A DNA stretch of 64,000 nucleotides from UBA2334 sp964396895 (GTDB taxonomy: Bacteria; Pseudomonadota; Gammaproteobacteria; Burkholderiales; Burkholderiaceae_C). Made by a program: the position numbers and the translations under genes. The notes under the pieces were generated by a model. That model did not search any database, was not told the DNA's origin, and saw nothing but the letters and a program-made list of their open reading frames with translations. This document shows positions 1 to 10,346 of this stretch, one piece after another (positions within the stretch are counted from its first letter, which is position 1; the number at the start of each line of letters is the position of its first letter). The stretch is taken from NCBI GenBank assembly GCA_964396895.1, contig CAYNGJ010000011.1, positions 1-64,000 on the forward strand, written 5' to 3'.

Positions 1-115
1 ACCAGATTTCGAAGAAAAGAGCGCTGGTGTCATCGAAATAGCTGCAATCAGTTCCGCTATACGGGATTCAGTCCATTTCAGTCGCTTCGGCGGAGAGTTT
101 TGGACACCATCCCTA
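1..115. repeat. 115-bp repeat, copy A (inverted relative to 49132-49246)
   Basis: This block is the reverse complement of 49132-49246, with 2 differences that I count over 115 bases. It may continue beyond the left edge of the window. Both copies are open in at least one frame, but I do not recognise a protein family. Homology ends just after the ACCATCCCTA motif. It is probably a fragment of a mobile element or an interspersed genomic repeat; the second copy abuts an IS21 istA remnant. Confidence 0.85.
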
Positions 116-144
116 AAACAGCCCCTACCGCAATCCCCAATTAA

Positions 145-180
145 AAAGTCAGCTATGAAATTAATTAAATAGCTGACTTT
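145..180. terminator. Hairpin downstream of the thiolase operon
   Basis: A perfect 12-bp stem (AAAGTCAGCTAT at 145-156 paired with ATAGCTGACTTT at 169-180) encloses an AT-rich 12-nt loop. It lies 93 nt past the stop of the minus-strand thiolase gene, and read on the minus strand a few T residues follow the stem. It may end the beta-oxidation transcript. The TCAGCTAT core also occurs near 10330, so it may instead be an interspersed comamonad repeat. Confidence 0.6.
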
Positions 181-272
181 CTATATCCATCAACCGCAAA
201 GGCATGTTTTTATACAAAACCCTCCTTTGCCACTGAGTGAAATGCACCGCACCCAGGCGGCGCAGCCAAGCC

Positions 273-1508
273 TCACACCCGCTCGAAAATCCCCGCCGCC
301 CCTTGCCCCATGCCCACGCACATGGTCACCATGCCGTAGCGCTGGTGGTGGCGGCGCAGGGCGTGGATGACGGTGGCGGCGCGGATGGCACCGGTGGCGC
401 CCAGCGGGTGGCCCAGGGCGATGGCACCGCCGTTGGGGTTGACCTTGGCAGGGTCCAGGCCCAGGGTGTTCATGACGGCCAGGCTTTGGGCGGCAAAGGC
501 TTCGTTCAATTCGAACCAGTCAATGTCGTTCTGGCTGATGCCCCCGTTTTTCAGCGCAGCAGGGATGGCCTCCACCGGGCCAATGCCCATCAGGTGCGGG
601 GGCACGCCGCGTGAGGCGTAGCTGACGAAGCGGGCCAGTGGCGTGAGGCCAAAGCGCTTGATGGCGGCTTCGCTGGCCAGAATCAGCGCGCCTGCGCCGT
701 CGCTGGTCTGGCTGCTGTTGCCTGCGGTCACCGTGCCAAGGCCGGTGGGGCTCATGTCGGCACGGCGGGGGGTGGCGAAGGCGGGTCGCAGTTTGCCCAG
801 GCCTTCCAGGCTGGTGTCGGGGCGGGCGCCTTCGTCCTGGCTCACGGTGCGGGTGGTGGTGGTCACTTCAGCCGTGTCGAGGTTGACGCTGCGCTCGGTC
901 ACTTCCACAGGGCAGGTTTCGTCGGCAAACTCGCCTTTGGCCTGGGCGGCCAGGGCGCGCTGGTGCGATTGCAGGGCAAACGCGTCTTGGTCGGCACGGC
1001 TCACCTTCCACTGCTGGGCCACCTTTTCGGCGGTCAGGCCCATGCCGTAGGCAATGCCGTATTTTTCGACGTTCTGGGTATCGGCAAAGATGCTGGGCGA
1101 CAGGCTGGGGCTGTTGCCCATCATGGGCACCATGCTCATGCTTTCGGCACCGGCGGCAATCATCACGTCGGCCTCGCCCACGCGGATGCGGTCGGCGGCC
1201 ATCTGGATGGCGGAGAGGCCCGACGCGCAGAAGCGGTTGACGGTGATGCCGCCCACGCTGTTGGGCAGCCCGGCCAGCACCGCACCGATGCGCGCCACAT
1301 TCAGGCCCTGCTGGCCCTCGGGAATGGCGCAGCCGCAGATCACGTCTTCAATGCTGGCGGGGTCCAGGCTCGGCACCTGCGCCAGCGCGGCGCGCAGGGC
1401 GTGGGCCAGCAGGTCGTCGGGGCGGGTGTGCTTGAAAAAGCCCCGGTGCGACTTGCCAATGGGCGTGCGCGTGGCGGCAACGATGTAGGCGTCTTGCAGT
1501 TGTTTCAT
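273..1508 (-). CDS. Acetyl-CoA acyltransferase (thiolase), beta-oxidation
   Basis: This 411-aa protein should catalyse the last step of fatty-acid beta-oxidation, thiolytic cleavage of 3-ketoacyl-CoA. Thiolase hallmarks are all visible: the nucleophile Cys in the CASGLSAIQMA segment near residue 90, the NEAFAAQ motif, the GGAIALGHPLGATG loop carrying the catalytic His, and the second Cys in CVGMGQGAA close to the C terminus. Length is typical of the family. The ATG at 1508 follows a GGAAACAAC ribosome-binding region. It is the last gene of a four-gene minus-strand operon with thioesterase, bifunctional dehydrogenase/hydratase and acyl-CoA dehydrogenase. A beta-ketoadipyl-CoA thiolase is the alternative, but the neighbours favour beta-oxidation. 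Confidence 0.95.
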   Translation of the reverse strand: MKQLQDAYIVAATRTPIGKSHRGFFKHTRPDDLLAHALRAALAQVPSLDPASIEDVICGCAIPEGQQGLNVARIGAVLAGLPNSVGGITVNRFCASGLSAIQMAADRIRVGEADVMIAAGAESMSMVPMMGNSPSLSPSIFADTQNVEKYGIAYGMGLTAEKVAQQWKVSRADQDAFALQSHQRALAAQAKGEFADETCPVEVTERSVNLDTAEVTTTTRTVSQDEGARPDTSLEGLGKLRPAFATPRRADMSPTGLGTVTAGNSSQTSDGAGALILASEAAIKRFGLTPLARFVSYASRGVPPHLMGIGPVEAIPAALKNGGISQNDIDWFELNEAFAAQSLAVMNTLGLDPAKVNPNGGAIALGHPLGATGAIRAATVIHALRRHHQRYGMVTMCVGMGQGAAGIFERV

Positions 1509-1544
1509 GTTGTTTCCTCGTTGACGTGGGTTCAGGCCTGAATG

Positions 1545-2066
1545 TCAGGCTTGGCGGGGTCGGGCAGGTACCCAGGCCCACACACATTCACACTGGACTG
1601 GCTCAATGCCAGTCTCGTCGGTCACCACCACTTGCACGGTGACTTCGCCCTTGTCGCTGTCGCGCAGGGCTTGCTGTTGTTCGGGCGTCAGCGTGGCCAC
1701 CGCCGTCAGCGCACCGGTGGCGCGCTTGACGAAGGCCATGCTCAGGCGCTTGGCCAGGGGCAGGCAGTCGTCGCGCACATTCATGCCCACGACCATGCCC
1801 GTGGCGGTTTCGGCCAGCAGGTTCATGGCCGAGGCATGCACGCCACCAATGTGGTTTTGCACGGCCCGGTGGTTGGCCAGCCGCACCTCCACCCGCTGCG
1901 GGGTCATGGCCACAAACTCCACCTTGGCCGTGCCGATGAAGGGCACGGCGCGGCGCAAGATGAGATTGCGCACCCAGCGCTGCAGGGGGCCTGGCGCCTC
2001 GGACAGGCGGGCCAAGCTGCGCTGCATGCGGTTGGGGGTGGTGGCGGTGTCCATCAGTTGCGACAT
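1545..2066 (-). CDS. Hotdog-fold thioesterase (DUF4442/PaaI-like)
   Basis: This 173-aa protein has the sequence pattern of a PaaI/DUF4442 hotdog thioesterase, including a segment around VHASAMNLLAETATGM that fits the central hotdog helix. Such enzymes hydrolyse acyl-CoA thioesters and may relieve CoA sequestration during beta-oxidation; the substrate cannot be told. Its ATG overlaps the stop of the preceding bifunctional gene by one base (TGATG), so the two are probably translationally coupled. The thiolase gene begins 36 nt downstream. Confidence 0.8.
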   Translation of the reverse strand: MSQLMDTATTPNRMQRSLARLSEAPGPLQRWVRNLILRRAVPFIGTAKVEFVAMTPQRVEVRLANHRAVQNHIGGVHASAMNLLAETATGMVVGMNVRDDCLPLAKRLSMAFVKRATGALTAVATLTPEQQQALRDSDKGEVTVQVVVTDETGIEPVQCECVWAWVPARPRQA

Positions 2067-4537
2067 CAGTTGCGCAAGGGCTTGCCGGTGCTCAGCATGC
2101 CCATGATGCGTTCCTGCGTCTTGGGGTGCTCCAGCAGGCTGCAGAAGGCCTGGCGCTCCAGCGTCATCAGGTACTCCTCGCTCACCAGCGTGCCAGCGTC
2201 CACTTCGCCGCCGGTCAACACACCGGCAATCAGCCCGGCAATGTGGAAATCGTGCTGGCTGATGAAACCACCGTCGCGCATGTTGACCAGGCTGCCCAGA
2301 ATGGTGGCCTTGCCGCTGCGGCCCGCCACCGGGAACAGGCGCTGGTGTGGGGCGCGGTAGCCGCCGTTGAACAAGGCCTTGGCCTCGTTGATGGCGGTGA
2401 ACAGCAACTCGTCTTTGTGCGGCACCACCACGTCGCTGTCCAGCACATAGCCCAGGCTGCGGCTCTCCAGCGCACTGGTGCCCACCGATGCCATGGCGGC
2501 GGCCTTGAAGCCCTCGGTCAGGAAGGGGATCAGGTCTTTGCCCGTGCTGGCGGCGGCGTTTTCGGCGGCACGGCGGGCAATGTAGGTCAGGCCACCGGCA
2601 CCGGGCACCAGGCCCACACCGACCTCGACCAGGCCCATGTAGCTTTCCATGTGCAGCACGCGGCGGGCGCTGTGCACGGCCAGCTCGCAGCCACCACCCA
2701 GGGCCAAGCCGCGCACGGCGGACACCACGGGCACAGCCGCATAGCGAATTTTCAGCATGATGCGCTGCAGCTCGGCCTCGGCCTCGTCGATGGCAGCGGC
2801 ACCGCCCATGATGAAGCCGGGCAGCATGGCTTGCAGGTCGGCACCCGCACTGAAGGGCTCGTCGCCCGACCAGATCACCACGCCCTGGTAGCTGGCCTCG
2901 GCCAGATCCACCGCCTGGCTCAGGCCCTCGGCCACGTCGGGGCTGATGGCGTGCATCTTGGTTTTGATGCTGGCAATCACCACGTCGTTGTCCAAGGTCC
3001 AGAGGCGGATGGCATCGTCTTCCATCAGCGTGGTGCCTGCGGTCCGGTAGTCAGGGCCAGCCTCACCCAACAGCAGTTCGGGGAACAGCTGGCGGCTGTA
3101 CACGGGCAGCGTGCGGCGGGCTTCAAACGCGCCGGTGCTGGGGTTGAACGAGCCTTGGGGGGTGTGGACGCCACCCGCCTCGGCCACGGGGCCTTCAAAC
3201 ACCCACTTGGGCAGCGGTGTGTTGCACAGGGCTTTGCCCGCGTCAATGTCTTCCTGAACCATTTTGGCGACGTCCAGCCAACCGGCTTCCTGCCACAGCT
3301 CGAAGGGGCCTTGCTTCATGCCAAAGCCCCAGCGCATGGCCTGGTCCACGTCGCGGGCGGTGTGGGCGATTTGCCCCAAGTGCACGGCGGCGTAGTGGAA
3401 GGCATTGCGCAAAATGGCCCACAGGAACTGGCCCTGGGGGCCTTCGCTGTTGCGCAGCAGCGCCAAGCGTTCACCGGCGGGTTTTTTGAGCATGCGGGCA
3501 TACACCTCGTCGCTCTTTTGGCCTGCGGGGACGTATTCCTCGCTGTCCAGCTCGAAGCGCAGCACGTCGCGCCCGGCTTTTTTGAAGAAACCGGCCTTGG
3601 TTTTCTGGCCCAGGTGGCCCAGTTCCAGCAGCTTGGTCAGCACAGCAGGGGTTTCGAAGCTGCCGTAGAACGGGTCGGTTTCGAGGCTGAGCGTGGTTTG
3701 CAGTGTCTTGATGACGTGGGCCATGGTGTCCAGGCCCACCACGTCGGCGGTGCGGAAGGTGCCGCTGCTGGCGCGGCCCAGCTTTTTGCCGGTGAGGTCG
3801 TCCACCACGTCATAGGTCAGACCGTAGCGCTCCACCTCTTTCATGGTGGAGAGCATGCCCGCAATGCCCACGCGGTTGGCCACGAAGTTGGGCGTGTCTT
3901 TGGCACGCACCACGCCCTTGCCCAGGCCGGTGGTGACAAAGGCTTCCAGCTGGTCCATCACACCCGCGTCGGTGGTGGGCGTGGCAATCAGCTCCACCAG
4001 CGTCATGTAGCGCGGGGGGTTGAAAAAGTGGATGCCGCAGAAGCGGGCTTTCAATGCGTCGGGCAACGCCTCGCTCATGGCGGTGATGGACAGGCCAGAG
4101 GTGTTGGAGGCGACGATGGCGCCCGGCGCGATGTGCGGGGCCACTTTGGCGTACAGGTCCAGCTTCCAGTCCATGCGCTCGGCAATGGCCTCAATGATGA
4201 GGTCGCAGCCCTGCAGCAGTTCCAGGTGCTCTTCGTAGTTGGCAGCCTGGATCAGCGACGCATCGGCCTTGTCGCCCAGCGGCGAGGGCTTGAGCTTGGC
4301 CAGGTTGGCGATGGCGCGGGTGACGATGCCGTTTTTGTCGGCGACGGACCCGCCGCCGGGCCGCCCCAAGGCGGGTCCAGCCCCCTCGGGGGGCAGCGCC
4401 AGCGTGGGGGACTGTTTCGTGTCAGGTAAATCGAACAGCACCACCGGCACCTTGACGTTGACGAGGTGGGCGGCAATTTGCGCGCCCATCACGCCTGCGC
4501 CGAGCACGGCGACTTTTTTCACATTGAAACGGTTCAT
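2066..4537 (-). CDS. Bifunctional 3-hydroxyacyl-CoA dehydrogenase / enoyl-CoA hydratase
   Basis: This 823-aa enzyme should carry out hydration and NAD-dependent oxidation of enoyl-/3-hydroxyacyl-CoA. The N terminus has a Rossmann motif (GAGVMGAQIAAHL, residues 12-24), followed by the 3HCDH domains; a crotonase domain lies at the C-terminal side, with GGGCELAV and the Glu-containing VEVGVGLVPGAGG segment. This order is that of the FadN-like family rather than FadB. The start at 4537 is chosen because CAGGAG lies just upstream and the Rossmann strand begins within a few residues; a longer open frame to 4591 lacks support. Unusually, residues about 42-64 are encoded by an inserted GC-rich palindromic repeat directly after the second Rossmann strand. 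Confidence 0.93.
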   Translation of the reverse strand: MNRFNVKKVAVLGAGVMGAQIAAHLVNVKVPVVLFDLPDTKQSPTLALPPEGAGPALGRPGGGSVADKNGIVTRAIANLAKLKPSPLGDKADASLIQAANYEEHLELLQGCDLIIEAIAERMDWKLDLYAKVAPHIAPGAIVASNTSGLSITAMSEALPDALKARFCGIHFFNPPRYMTLVELIATPTTDAGVMDQLEAFVTTGLGKGVVRAKDTPNFVANRVGIAGMLSTMKEVERYGLTYDVVDDLTGKKLGRASSGTFRTADVVGLDTMAHVIKTLQTTLSLETDPFYGSFETPAVLTKLLELGHLGQKTKAGFFKKAGRDVLRFELDSEEYVPAGQKSDEVYARMLKKPAGERLALLRNSEGPQGQFLWAILRNAFHYAAVHLGQIAHTARDVDQAMRWGFGMKQGPFELWQEAGWLDVAKMVQEDIDAGKALCNTPLPKWVFEGPVAEAGGVHTPQGSFNPSTGAFEARRTLPVYSRQLFPELLLGEAGPDYRTAGTTLMEDDAIRLWTLDNDVVIASIKTKMHAISPDVAEGLSQAVDLAEASYQGVVIWSGDEPFSAGADLQAMLPGFIMGGAAAIDEAEAELQRIMLKIRYAAVPVVSAVRGLALGGGCELAVHSARRVLHMESYMGLVEVGVGLVPGAGGLTYIARRAAENAAASTGKDLIPFLTEGFKAAAMASVGTSALESRSLGYVLDSDVVVPHKDELLFTAINEAKALFNGGYRAPHQRLFPVAGRSGKATILGSLVNMRDGGFISQHDFHIAGLIAGVLTGGEVDAGTLVSEEYLMTLERQAFCSLLEHPKTQERIMGMLSTGKPLRN
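4346..4412. repeat. GC-rich palindromic (REP-like) repeat inside a coding gene
   Basis: A 9-bp perfect inverted repeat (GGACCCGCC at 4346-4354 with GGCGGGTCC at 4370-4378) is followed by a second hairpin (CCCCCTCGGGGGG, 4381-4393). It resembles GC-rich intergenic palindromes I associate with comamonad genomes, but here it sits in frame in the dehydrogenase/hydratase gene and adds about 22 residues rich in Gly and Pro. Confidence 0.75.
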
Positions 4538-4630
4538 GGGGTCTCCTGAGCGGGTGCACGCACCAGCGGCCAATGGCCCGCTGTGCGCCACGCACCGGCA
4601 ATTAAGGCAATAGCAAACTATTTAACAGCA

Positions 4631-4673
4631 TCAAGCGATGGAGGCATTTTTAATTCAAAATCTCCTCGCTTGA
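4631..4673. repeat. Intergenic hairpin between acyl-CoA dehydrogenase and dehydrogenase/hydratase
   Basis: The outer arms TCAAGCGA (4631-4638) and TCGCTTGA (4666-4673) pair perfectly, with a further GAG/CTC pairing inside and an AT-rich loop. It occupies most of the 148-nt gap between two genes of the same operon. It may act as a processing or attenuation site, or be an interspersed repeat. No promoter is evident here. Confidence 0.55.
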
Positions 4674-4685
4674 CTGACCGACGAC

Positions 4686-6497
<1,812 letters not shown>

Positions 6498-6554
6498 GGT
6501 TGTCTCCTGCAGGTAAACCGAAAGGGTCAGAACAAAAAAAAAGGGGCCGCCTGC

Positions 6555-7256
6555 TCAGGCAGCCACCAGGGGTTGGTGGTCGCGCACGATGCGCTCGAAC
6601 CCGGTCATCGCCCGCTCCACCGAGCCCGGGGTTTTCAGAAACCGGGCTTCGTAGTGCAGGGCCAGAATCAGGCCGTGGATTTCAAACGTCATTTGCTGCT
6701 CGTCCACATCGGCTGCCAAGTGGCCTTGCTTTTTGGCCAACACCACGGCGCGGCACATGGCGGCCAGCCAGGTTTTGACCGAGCTGGCCAGCGCATCGCG
6801 CACGGGGCCGGGGCGGTCGTCAAACTCCACGGCACCGCTGATGTAGATGCAACCGGCTTCAATTTCGATGCTGGTGCGCTTCATCCAGTTGGCAAACAGG
6901 GCGCGCAAGCGCGGCAGACCGCGTTCACCAGCCACGGCGGGGAAGAACACCTCTTCCTCAAAGCGCTGGTGGTACTCGCGCACCACGGAAATTTGCAATT
7001 CCTCGCGGGAGCCAAAGTGGGCAAACACACCCGACTTGCTCATTTGCATGACCTCGGCCACGGCGCCGATGCTCAAGCCCTCCAGCCCCACATGGGCGGC
7101 CAGGCCCAACGCGGCATCGACAATGGCGGCGCGGGTTTGCTGGCCTTTGAGTTGGCCCTTGCTGGTGCTGCGCCCTGCCCTACCCACCACCCGCGGCTTG
7201 ACCAACGTGGTGGCATCCAGAGGACTGACGGCGGCAACAAGGGGACGAATGGTCAT
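6555..7256 (-). CDS. TetR/AcrR-family regulator of the beta-oxidation operon
   Basis: This 233-aa protein has an N-terminal TetR helix-turn-helix (about residues 40-85, with LSIGAVAEVMQMSKSGVFAHFGSR) and a ligand-binding C-terminal domain. Its position directly upstream of the acyl-CoA dehydrogenase gene, same strand, suggests that it represses the operon and responds to acyl-CoA; that is inference. The ATG at 7256 is used here; an in-frame TTG lies 6 nt upstream, and no strong ribosome-binding site separates them. A small palindrome that could be its operator lies just upstream. Confidence 0.88.
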   Translation of the reverse strand: MTIRPLVAAVSPLDATTLVKPRVVGRAGRSTSKGQLKGQQTRAAIVDAALGLAAHVGLEGLSIGAVAEVMQMSKSGVFAHFGSREELQISVVREYHQRFEEEVFFPAVAGERGLPRLRALFANWMKRTSIEIEAGCIYISGAVEFDDRPGPVRDALASSVKTWLAAMCRAVVLAKKQGHLAADVDEQQMTFEIHGLILALHYEARFLKTPGSVERAMTGFERIVRDHQPLVAA

Positions 7257-7276
7257 GGGCAACGGTGCAGAATAAA

Positions 7277-7288
7277 ACGAACGGTCGT
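7277..7288. promoter_or_regulatory. Candidate TetR operator
   Basis: The sequence ACGA-ACGG-TCGT is a short inverted repeat 21 nt upstream of the TetR start. Its location fits autoregulation of the operon, but the arms are only 4 bp and the call is tentative. Confidence 0.3.
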
Positions 7289-7381
7289 GCTATTTTGCAG
7301 GGAAATGAGACCGTTGTGTGCAACGCGCCCCTATTTATCTAGAGGACTCGGCCTAAACCAGGGTAAACCCGTAAGACGGGG

Positions 7382-8017
7382 TCAGCGCAGCAGGCAGGCG
7401 GCGTGTTGGGCCCACTGGGCCGTGGGCAGGTGCCGAAAACCACTGCGCACATACCGTTGCAGCTGGCCCTGGGCGTAGGCCGTGAGCACGGCGGCCAGCG
7501 TGGCGGCCTGCACCCGGGCAGGACCGGGCGCGTCTGGCAAGCTGAGGTCGGGCTGGCGCAGGGATTGGCGCAGCGCGGCCTCAAACTTGTCAAAAAACAG
7601 GTTCATGCGCTGCTGCAAGCGCTCGTGCTCCAGCACCAGGGCATCGCCCACCATGACGCGGGCCAGCCCGGGGTTCTTCTCGGCAAACTGCAGCAGCATG
7701 GCGGTCTGGCGCTGCACACAGGTGTGGGGGTCTGGCTCGGCCTCGGCCAATTGGCGCAGCAGGCCAAACACACTGGCCTCGATGAAGTCAATCAGGCCCT
7801 CGAACATCTGCGCCTTGCTGGCGAACTGGCGGTACAGCGCTGCCTCGCTCACACCCATGTGGGCGGCCAGCGCCGCGGTGGTGATGCGCTCGCCCCCGGG
7901 TTGCTCCAGCAAGGCAGCCAGCGCTTGCAGAATTTGCACCCTGCGCTCACCGGGGCGGGGGCGCTGACGGGGCGCAGCGGGTGTGTCGGGAATGGAGGGC
8001 GTGGGCAGGCTGACCAT
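7382..8017 (-). CDS. slmA: SlmA-like nucleoid-occlusion / TetR-fold regulator
   Basis: This 211-aa protein has a TetR-type HTH (ITTAALAAHMGVSEAALYRQF, about residues 47-67) and a C terminus similar to SlmA, the DNA-binding FtsZ antagonist that blocks septum formation over the nucleoid. In Burkholderiales slmA normally lies next to argB, as it does here with two intervening genes, which supports the name. The ATG at 8017 starts the part that matches the family; a longer upstream open frame overlaps the histidine kinase and is rejected. It begins 14 nt past the kinase stop codon. Confidence 0.8.
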   Translation of the reverse strand: MVSLPTPSIPDTPAAPRQRPRPGERRVQILQALAALLEQPGGERITTAALAAHMGVSEAALYRQFASKAQMFEGLIDFIEASVFGLLRQLAEAEPDPHTCVQRQTAMLLQFAEKNPGLARVMVGDALVLEHERLQQRMNLFFDKFEAALRQSLRQPDLSLPDAPGPARVQAATLAAVLTAYAQGQLQRYVRSGFRHLPTAQWAQHAACLLR

Positions 8018-8031
8018 GGCCCCATTCTCGC

Positions 8032-9498
8032 TCACGGGGATGGACTGGATGCAAAGTCCACGCGCAGACGCAGGCCACGCCCGCCCTCGCCGGTCAGCAG
8101 TTGGAGGTGGGTGGCGTGGGCGCGGGCAATTTCGTCGGCAATGGCCAGGCCCAGGCCATTGCCTTCGGCGGCGGTGCCGGGCACCCGGTAAAAACGCTGC
8201 AACACACGGGCGTGCTCGGCAGGGTCGATGCCGGGGCCGTTGTCTTCCACCTCCAGCCAGGCCAACCCCTGGCGTTGGCCGCAGCGCAGCGTGACACACC
8301 CGTGCGTCGGGGTGTAGCGCAGCGCGTTGTCCACCAGGTTGATGAGCAGCTCGCGCAACAGCCACTCGTGGCCATCGACCTGCACGGGTTCGGCCTCCAA
8401 CCCCAAATCAATGTGTTTGGCCTGGGCCGCGTCCAGGTGCAGGGCCAGCACGTTTTCGCACAGGGCGGTCAGGTCCACACACTGCATGTCTTGCGAGGCG
8501 GCGGTGGTGGCGTCGGCCCTGGACAGCGCCAGCAATTGGTTGGCCAACTGCGAGGTGCGGCGGCAAGCTGCGCGCAGGCGCATGATTTGCTCCACCGGCA
8601 GGTTGAGGCTGGCTTTCGATTCCAGCGCTCGGGCGGCCTGGCCCCAAGCCTCAATCTGCGACTGCAATCCTGCGATGGGGGTGCGCAGCTGGTGGGCGGC
8701 ATCGGCCACAAATCGGCGTTGCGCCTCAGCGTGGGCGTTGACGAGTTCAAACAGGCGGTTGATTGAGTGCACCAGGGGCCGCACCTCGGCCGGGGTGGCG
8801 TCGGGGGACAGGGGGCTCAGGTCGCGCGGCGAGCGCCGCTCCACCGCGACCTTCAAGGCCATGAGGGGTTTGAGGGCCCGCGACACGGCCCAGCGGATGC
8901 CGAAAAATGCCGCCACCATCAGCACCAGGTTGGGCAACACCACACGGTTGAGCACGGTGTTGAGCCACTGTTGGCGGGCATCGGTGCCGTCGGCCAGCTG
9001 CACGATGAGTTCGCCCGCCGCGGTGTTCACCCGCTGGGCAATCAGGCGGTAGGTGATGCCCCCGTCGGTCACGCTCATGAACTCGGGCTCGGCTGTGGCG
9101 GGCAACACGGTGGGCAGCCAGGCGTCGCCCAGCAGCAACTGCCCCCCGGCCGACAGGATGCTGTAGCCCGAGCGGCGCTCGCGCTCGTTCAAGAATTCGT
9201 CCACGGGCGGCGCCAGCAACAACACGGGCCGGGGCAACTCGATGGTGTCGCTGGGCTGGGGGTCGTCCAGGGCCGACACCACCGAGTCGCCCAACATGGG
9301 CGCGAGGCGGGTGAGGCGCTGGTCTTGCTGCAGGGCGGCGGTGCCAGCGGCCTGGTAGTGCATCCAGCTGCTGACCAGCATGAGCAAACCAAACGGCAGC
9401 AGCAACAGCAGCAGCAGGCGGCGCTGCAAGCCCCCCATCATCACCAGCGGCGGGGGTGGGCCGCTGGCTTCTGCGGGCGTGGGATCAGGGGCCGTCAT
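8032..9498 (-). CDS. Two-component sensor histidine kinase (TctE/QseC-like)
   Basis: This 488-aa inner-membrane kinase has a first membrane helix near residues 22-42, a periplasmic domain of about 150 residues, a second helix (LVLMVAAFFGIRWAVS), then HisKA with the phosphoacceptor in AAHQLRTPIAG, an N box (LVDNALRYTP), and G boxes VEDNGPGID and GNGLGLAI. The architecture matches TctE/QseC-type kinases, which often sense carboxylates or metals; no ligand can be named. The ATG at 9498 overlaps the response-regulator coding end by 14 nt, indicating coupling. Confidence 0.92.
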   Translation of the reverse strand: MTAPDPTPAEASGPPPPLVMMGGLQRRLLLLLLLPFGLLMLVSSWMHYQAAGTAALQQDQRLTRLAPMLGDSVVSALDDPQPSDTIELPRPVLLLAPPVDEFLNERERRSGYSILSAGGQLLLGDAWLPTVLPATAEPEFMSVTDGGITYRLIAQRVNTAAGELIVQLADGTDARQQWLNTVLNRVVLPNLVLMVAAFFGIRWAVSRALKPLMALKVAVERRSPRDLSPLSPDATPAEVRPLVHSINRLFELVNAHAEAQRRFVADAAHQLRTPIAGLQSQIEAWGQAARALESKASLNLPVEQIMRLRAACRRTSQLANQLLALSRADATTAASQDMQCVDLTALCENVLALHLDAAQAKHIDLGLEAEPVQVDGHEWLLRELLINLVDNALRYTPTHGCVTLRCGQRQGLAWLEVEDNGPGIDPAEHARVLQRFYRVPGTAAEGNGLGLAIADEIARAHATHLQLLTGEGGRGLRLRVDFASSPSP

Positions 9499-10282
9499 GC
9501 GCGGGCGGGGCCGCCAGCGGCGCGGCACTGCCGGGCAGGGGCACAGCAGGGCTGGCGGGCACCGGTGCTGCGGCCACCGGGGGCAGCGGGGCTGCGTTGG
9601 CCGCTTCGTCGGCACCATCGGCCAGCTCCAGGCGGTAACCAAAGCCCCGGATGGCGCGCAACACCACACCGGAGGCATCGAGCTTGGCGCGCAGGCGCGA
9701 GATGTACACCTCAATGGCGTTGAGGGTGATTTCCTTGTCCCACCCGGTCAGCGCCTGCAAGAGCTTGTCTTTGGCGGCGGGCTTGGGTGCTTGCAGCAGC
9801 AGGTACTCCAGCACGGTCCACTCGCGCGGGCCCAGCTCCAGCAACTGCCCACCCACTTTGACTTGACGATGGGCGGTGTCCATCTCGATGGGGCCAAAAC
9901 TCAGCACCGCCGTGGTGGCGGCCTGCGAGCGGCGCAGCAGGGCGCGCAGGCGGGCCAGCAGTTCGGGCAGCTCAAAGGGTTTGACCATGTAGTCGTCGGC
10001 CCCCATGTCCAGCCCTTGCACGCGGTCGCGCAGCGCATCGCGCGCGGTGAGGATGAGCACGGGCATGTTGCGCCCCGCCGACCGCAGGGTGGCGGTGAGC
10101 GCCAGGCCGTCCATGCGCGGCAGGCCGATGTCGATGATGGCGGCGTCAAACGCCTCGGTCTGCACCGCCTCGATGGCGCGCTCGGCGCTGCCCACCCAGT
10201 CCACCGCGTAACCCGCGTCACACAGCCCCAGCTTGATGCCGCTGGCCACCATCACGTCGTCTTCCACCAGCAGCAATCGCAT
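9485..10282 (-). CDS. OmpR-family response regulator
   Basis: This 265-aa regulator has a receiver domain (residues 1-118) with acidic pocket VEDD, phosphoacceptor Asp in IIDIGLPRMDG and Lys in MVKPFEL, then a winged-helix DNA-binding domain ending near residue 220. It pairs with the downstream overlapping kinase. An Ala/Pro-rich tail of about 45 residues follows the winged helix, which is longer than usual for OmpR proteins; part of the tail is encoded where the kinase gene begins. Confidence 0.93.
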   Translation of the reverse strand: MRLLLVEDDVMVASGIKLGLCDAGYAVDWVGSAERAIEAVQTEAFDAAIIDIGLPRMDGLALTATLRSAGRNMPVLILTARDALRDRVQGLDMGADDYMVKPFELPELLARLRALLRRSQAATTAVLSFGPIEMDTAHRQVKVGGQLLELGPREWTVLEYLLLQAPKPAAKDKLLQALTGWDKEITLNAIEVYISRLRAKLDASGVVLRAIRGFGYRLELADGADEAANAAPLPPVAAAPVPASPAVPLPGSAAPLAAPPAHDGP

Positions 10283-10283
10283 T

Positions 10284-10345
10284 TTTAAACTTTTTCAGCC
10301 TCTGACGCTTATGTATATTAGGTTGTCAGCTATTGTTTTGACAAT
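10284..10345. repeat. AT-rich interspersed element between response regulator and argB
   Basis: This 62-nt gap is AT-rich in a GC-rich setting and carries a GTCAGCTATTG segment resembling parts of 145-180 and 34628-34695. It looks like a member of the short comamonad intergenic repeat class. It may hold the promoter of the two-component system (minus strand), but no clear hexamers can be called. Confidence 0.4.
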
Positions 10346-10346
10346 T

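Noticed and set aside
2126..4429. Long plus-strand open frame (767 codons)
   Set aside because: It is a His/Gly/Gln-rich antisense shadow of the dehydrogenase/hydratase gene, caused by high GC third positions; no domain or ribosome-binding site.
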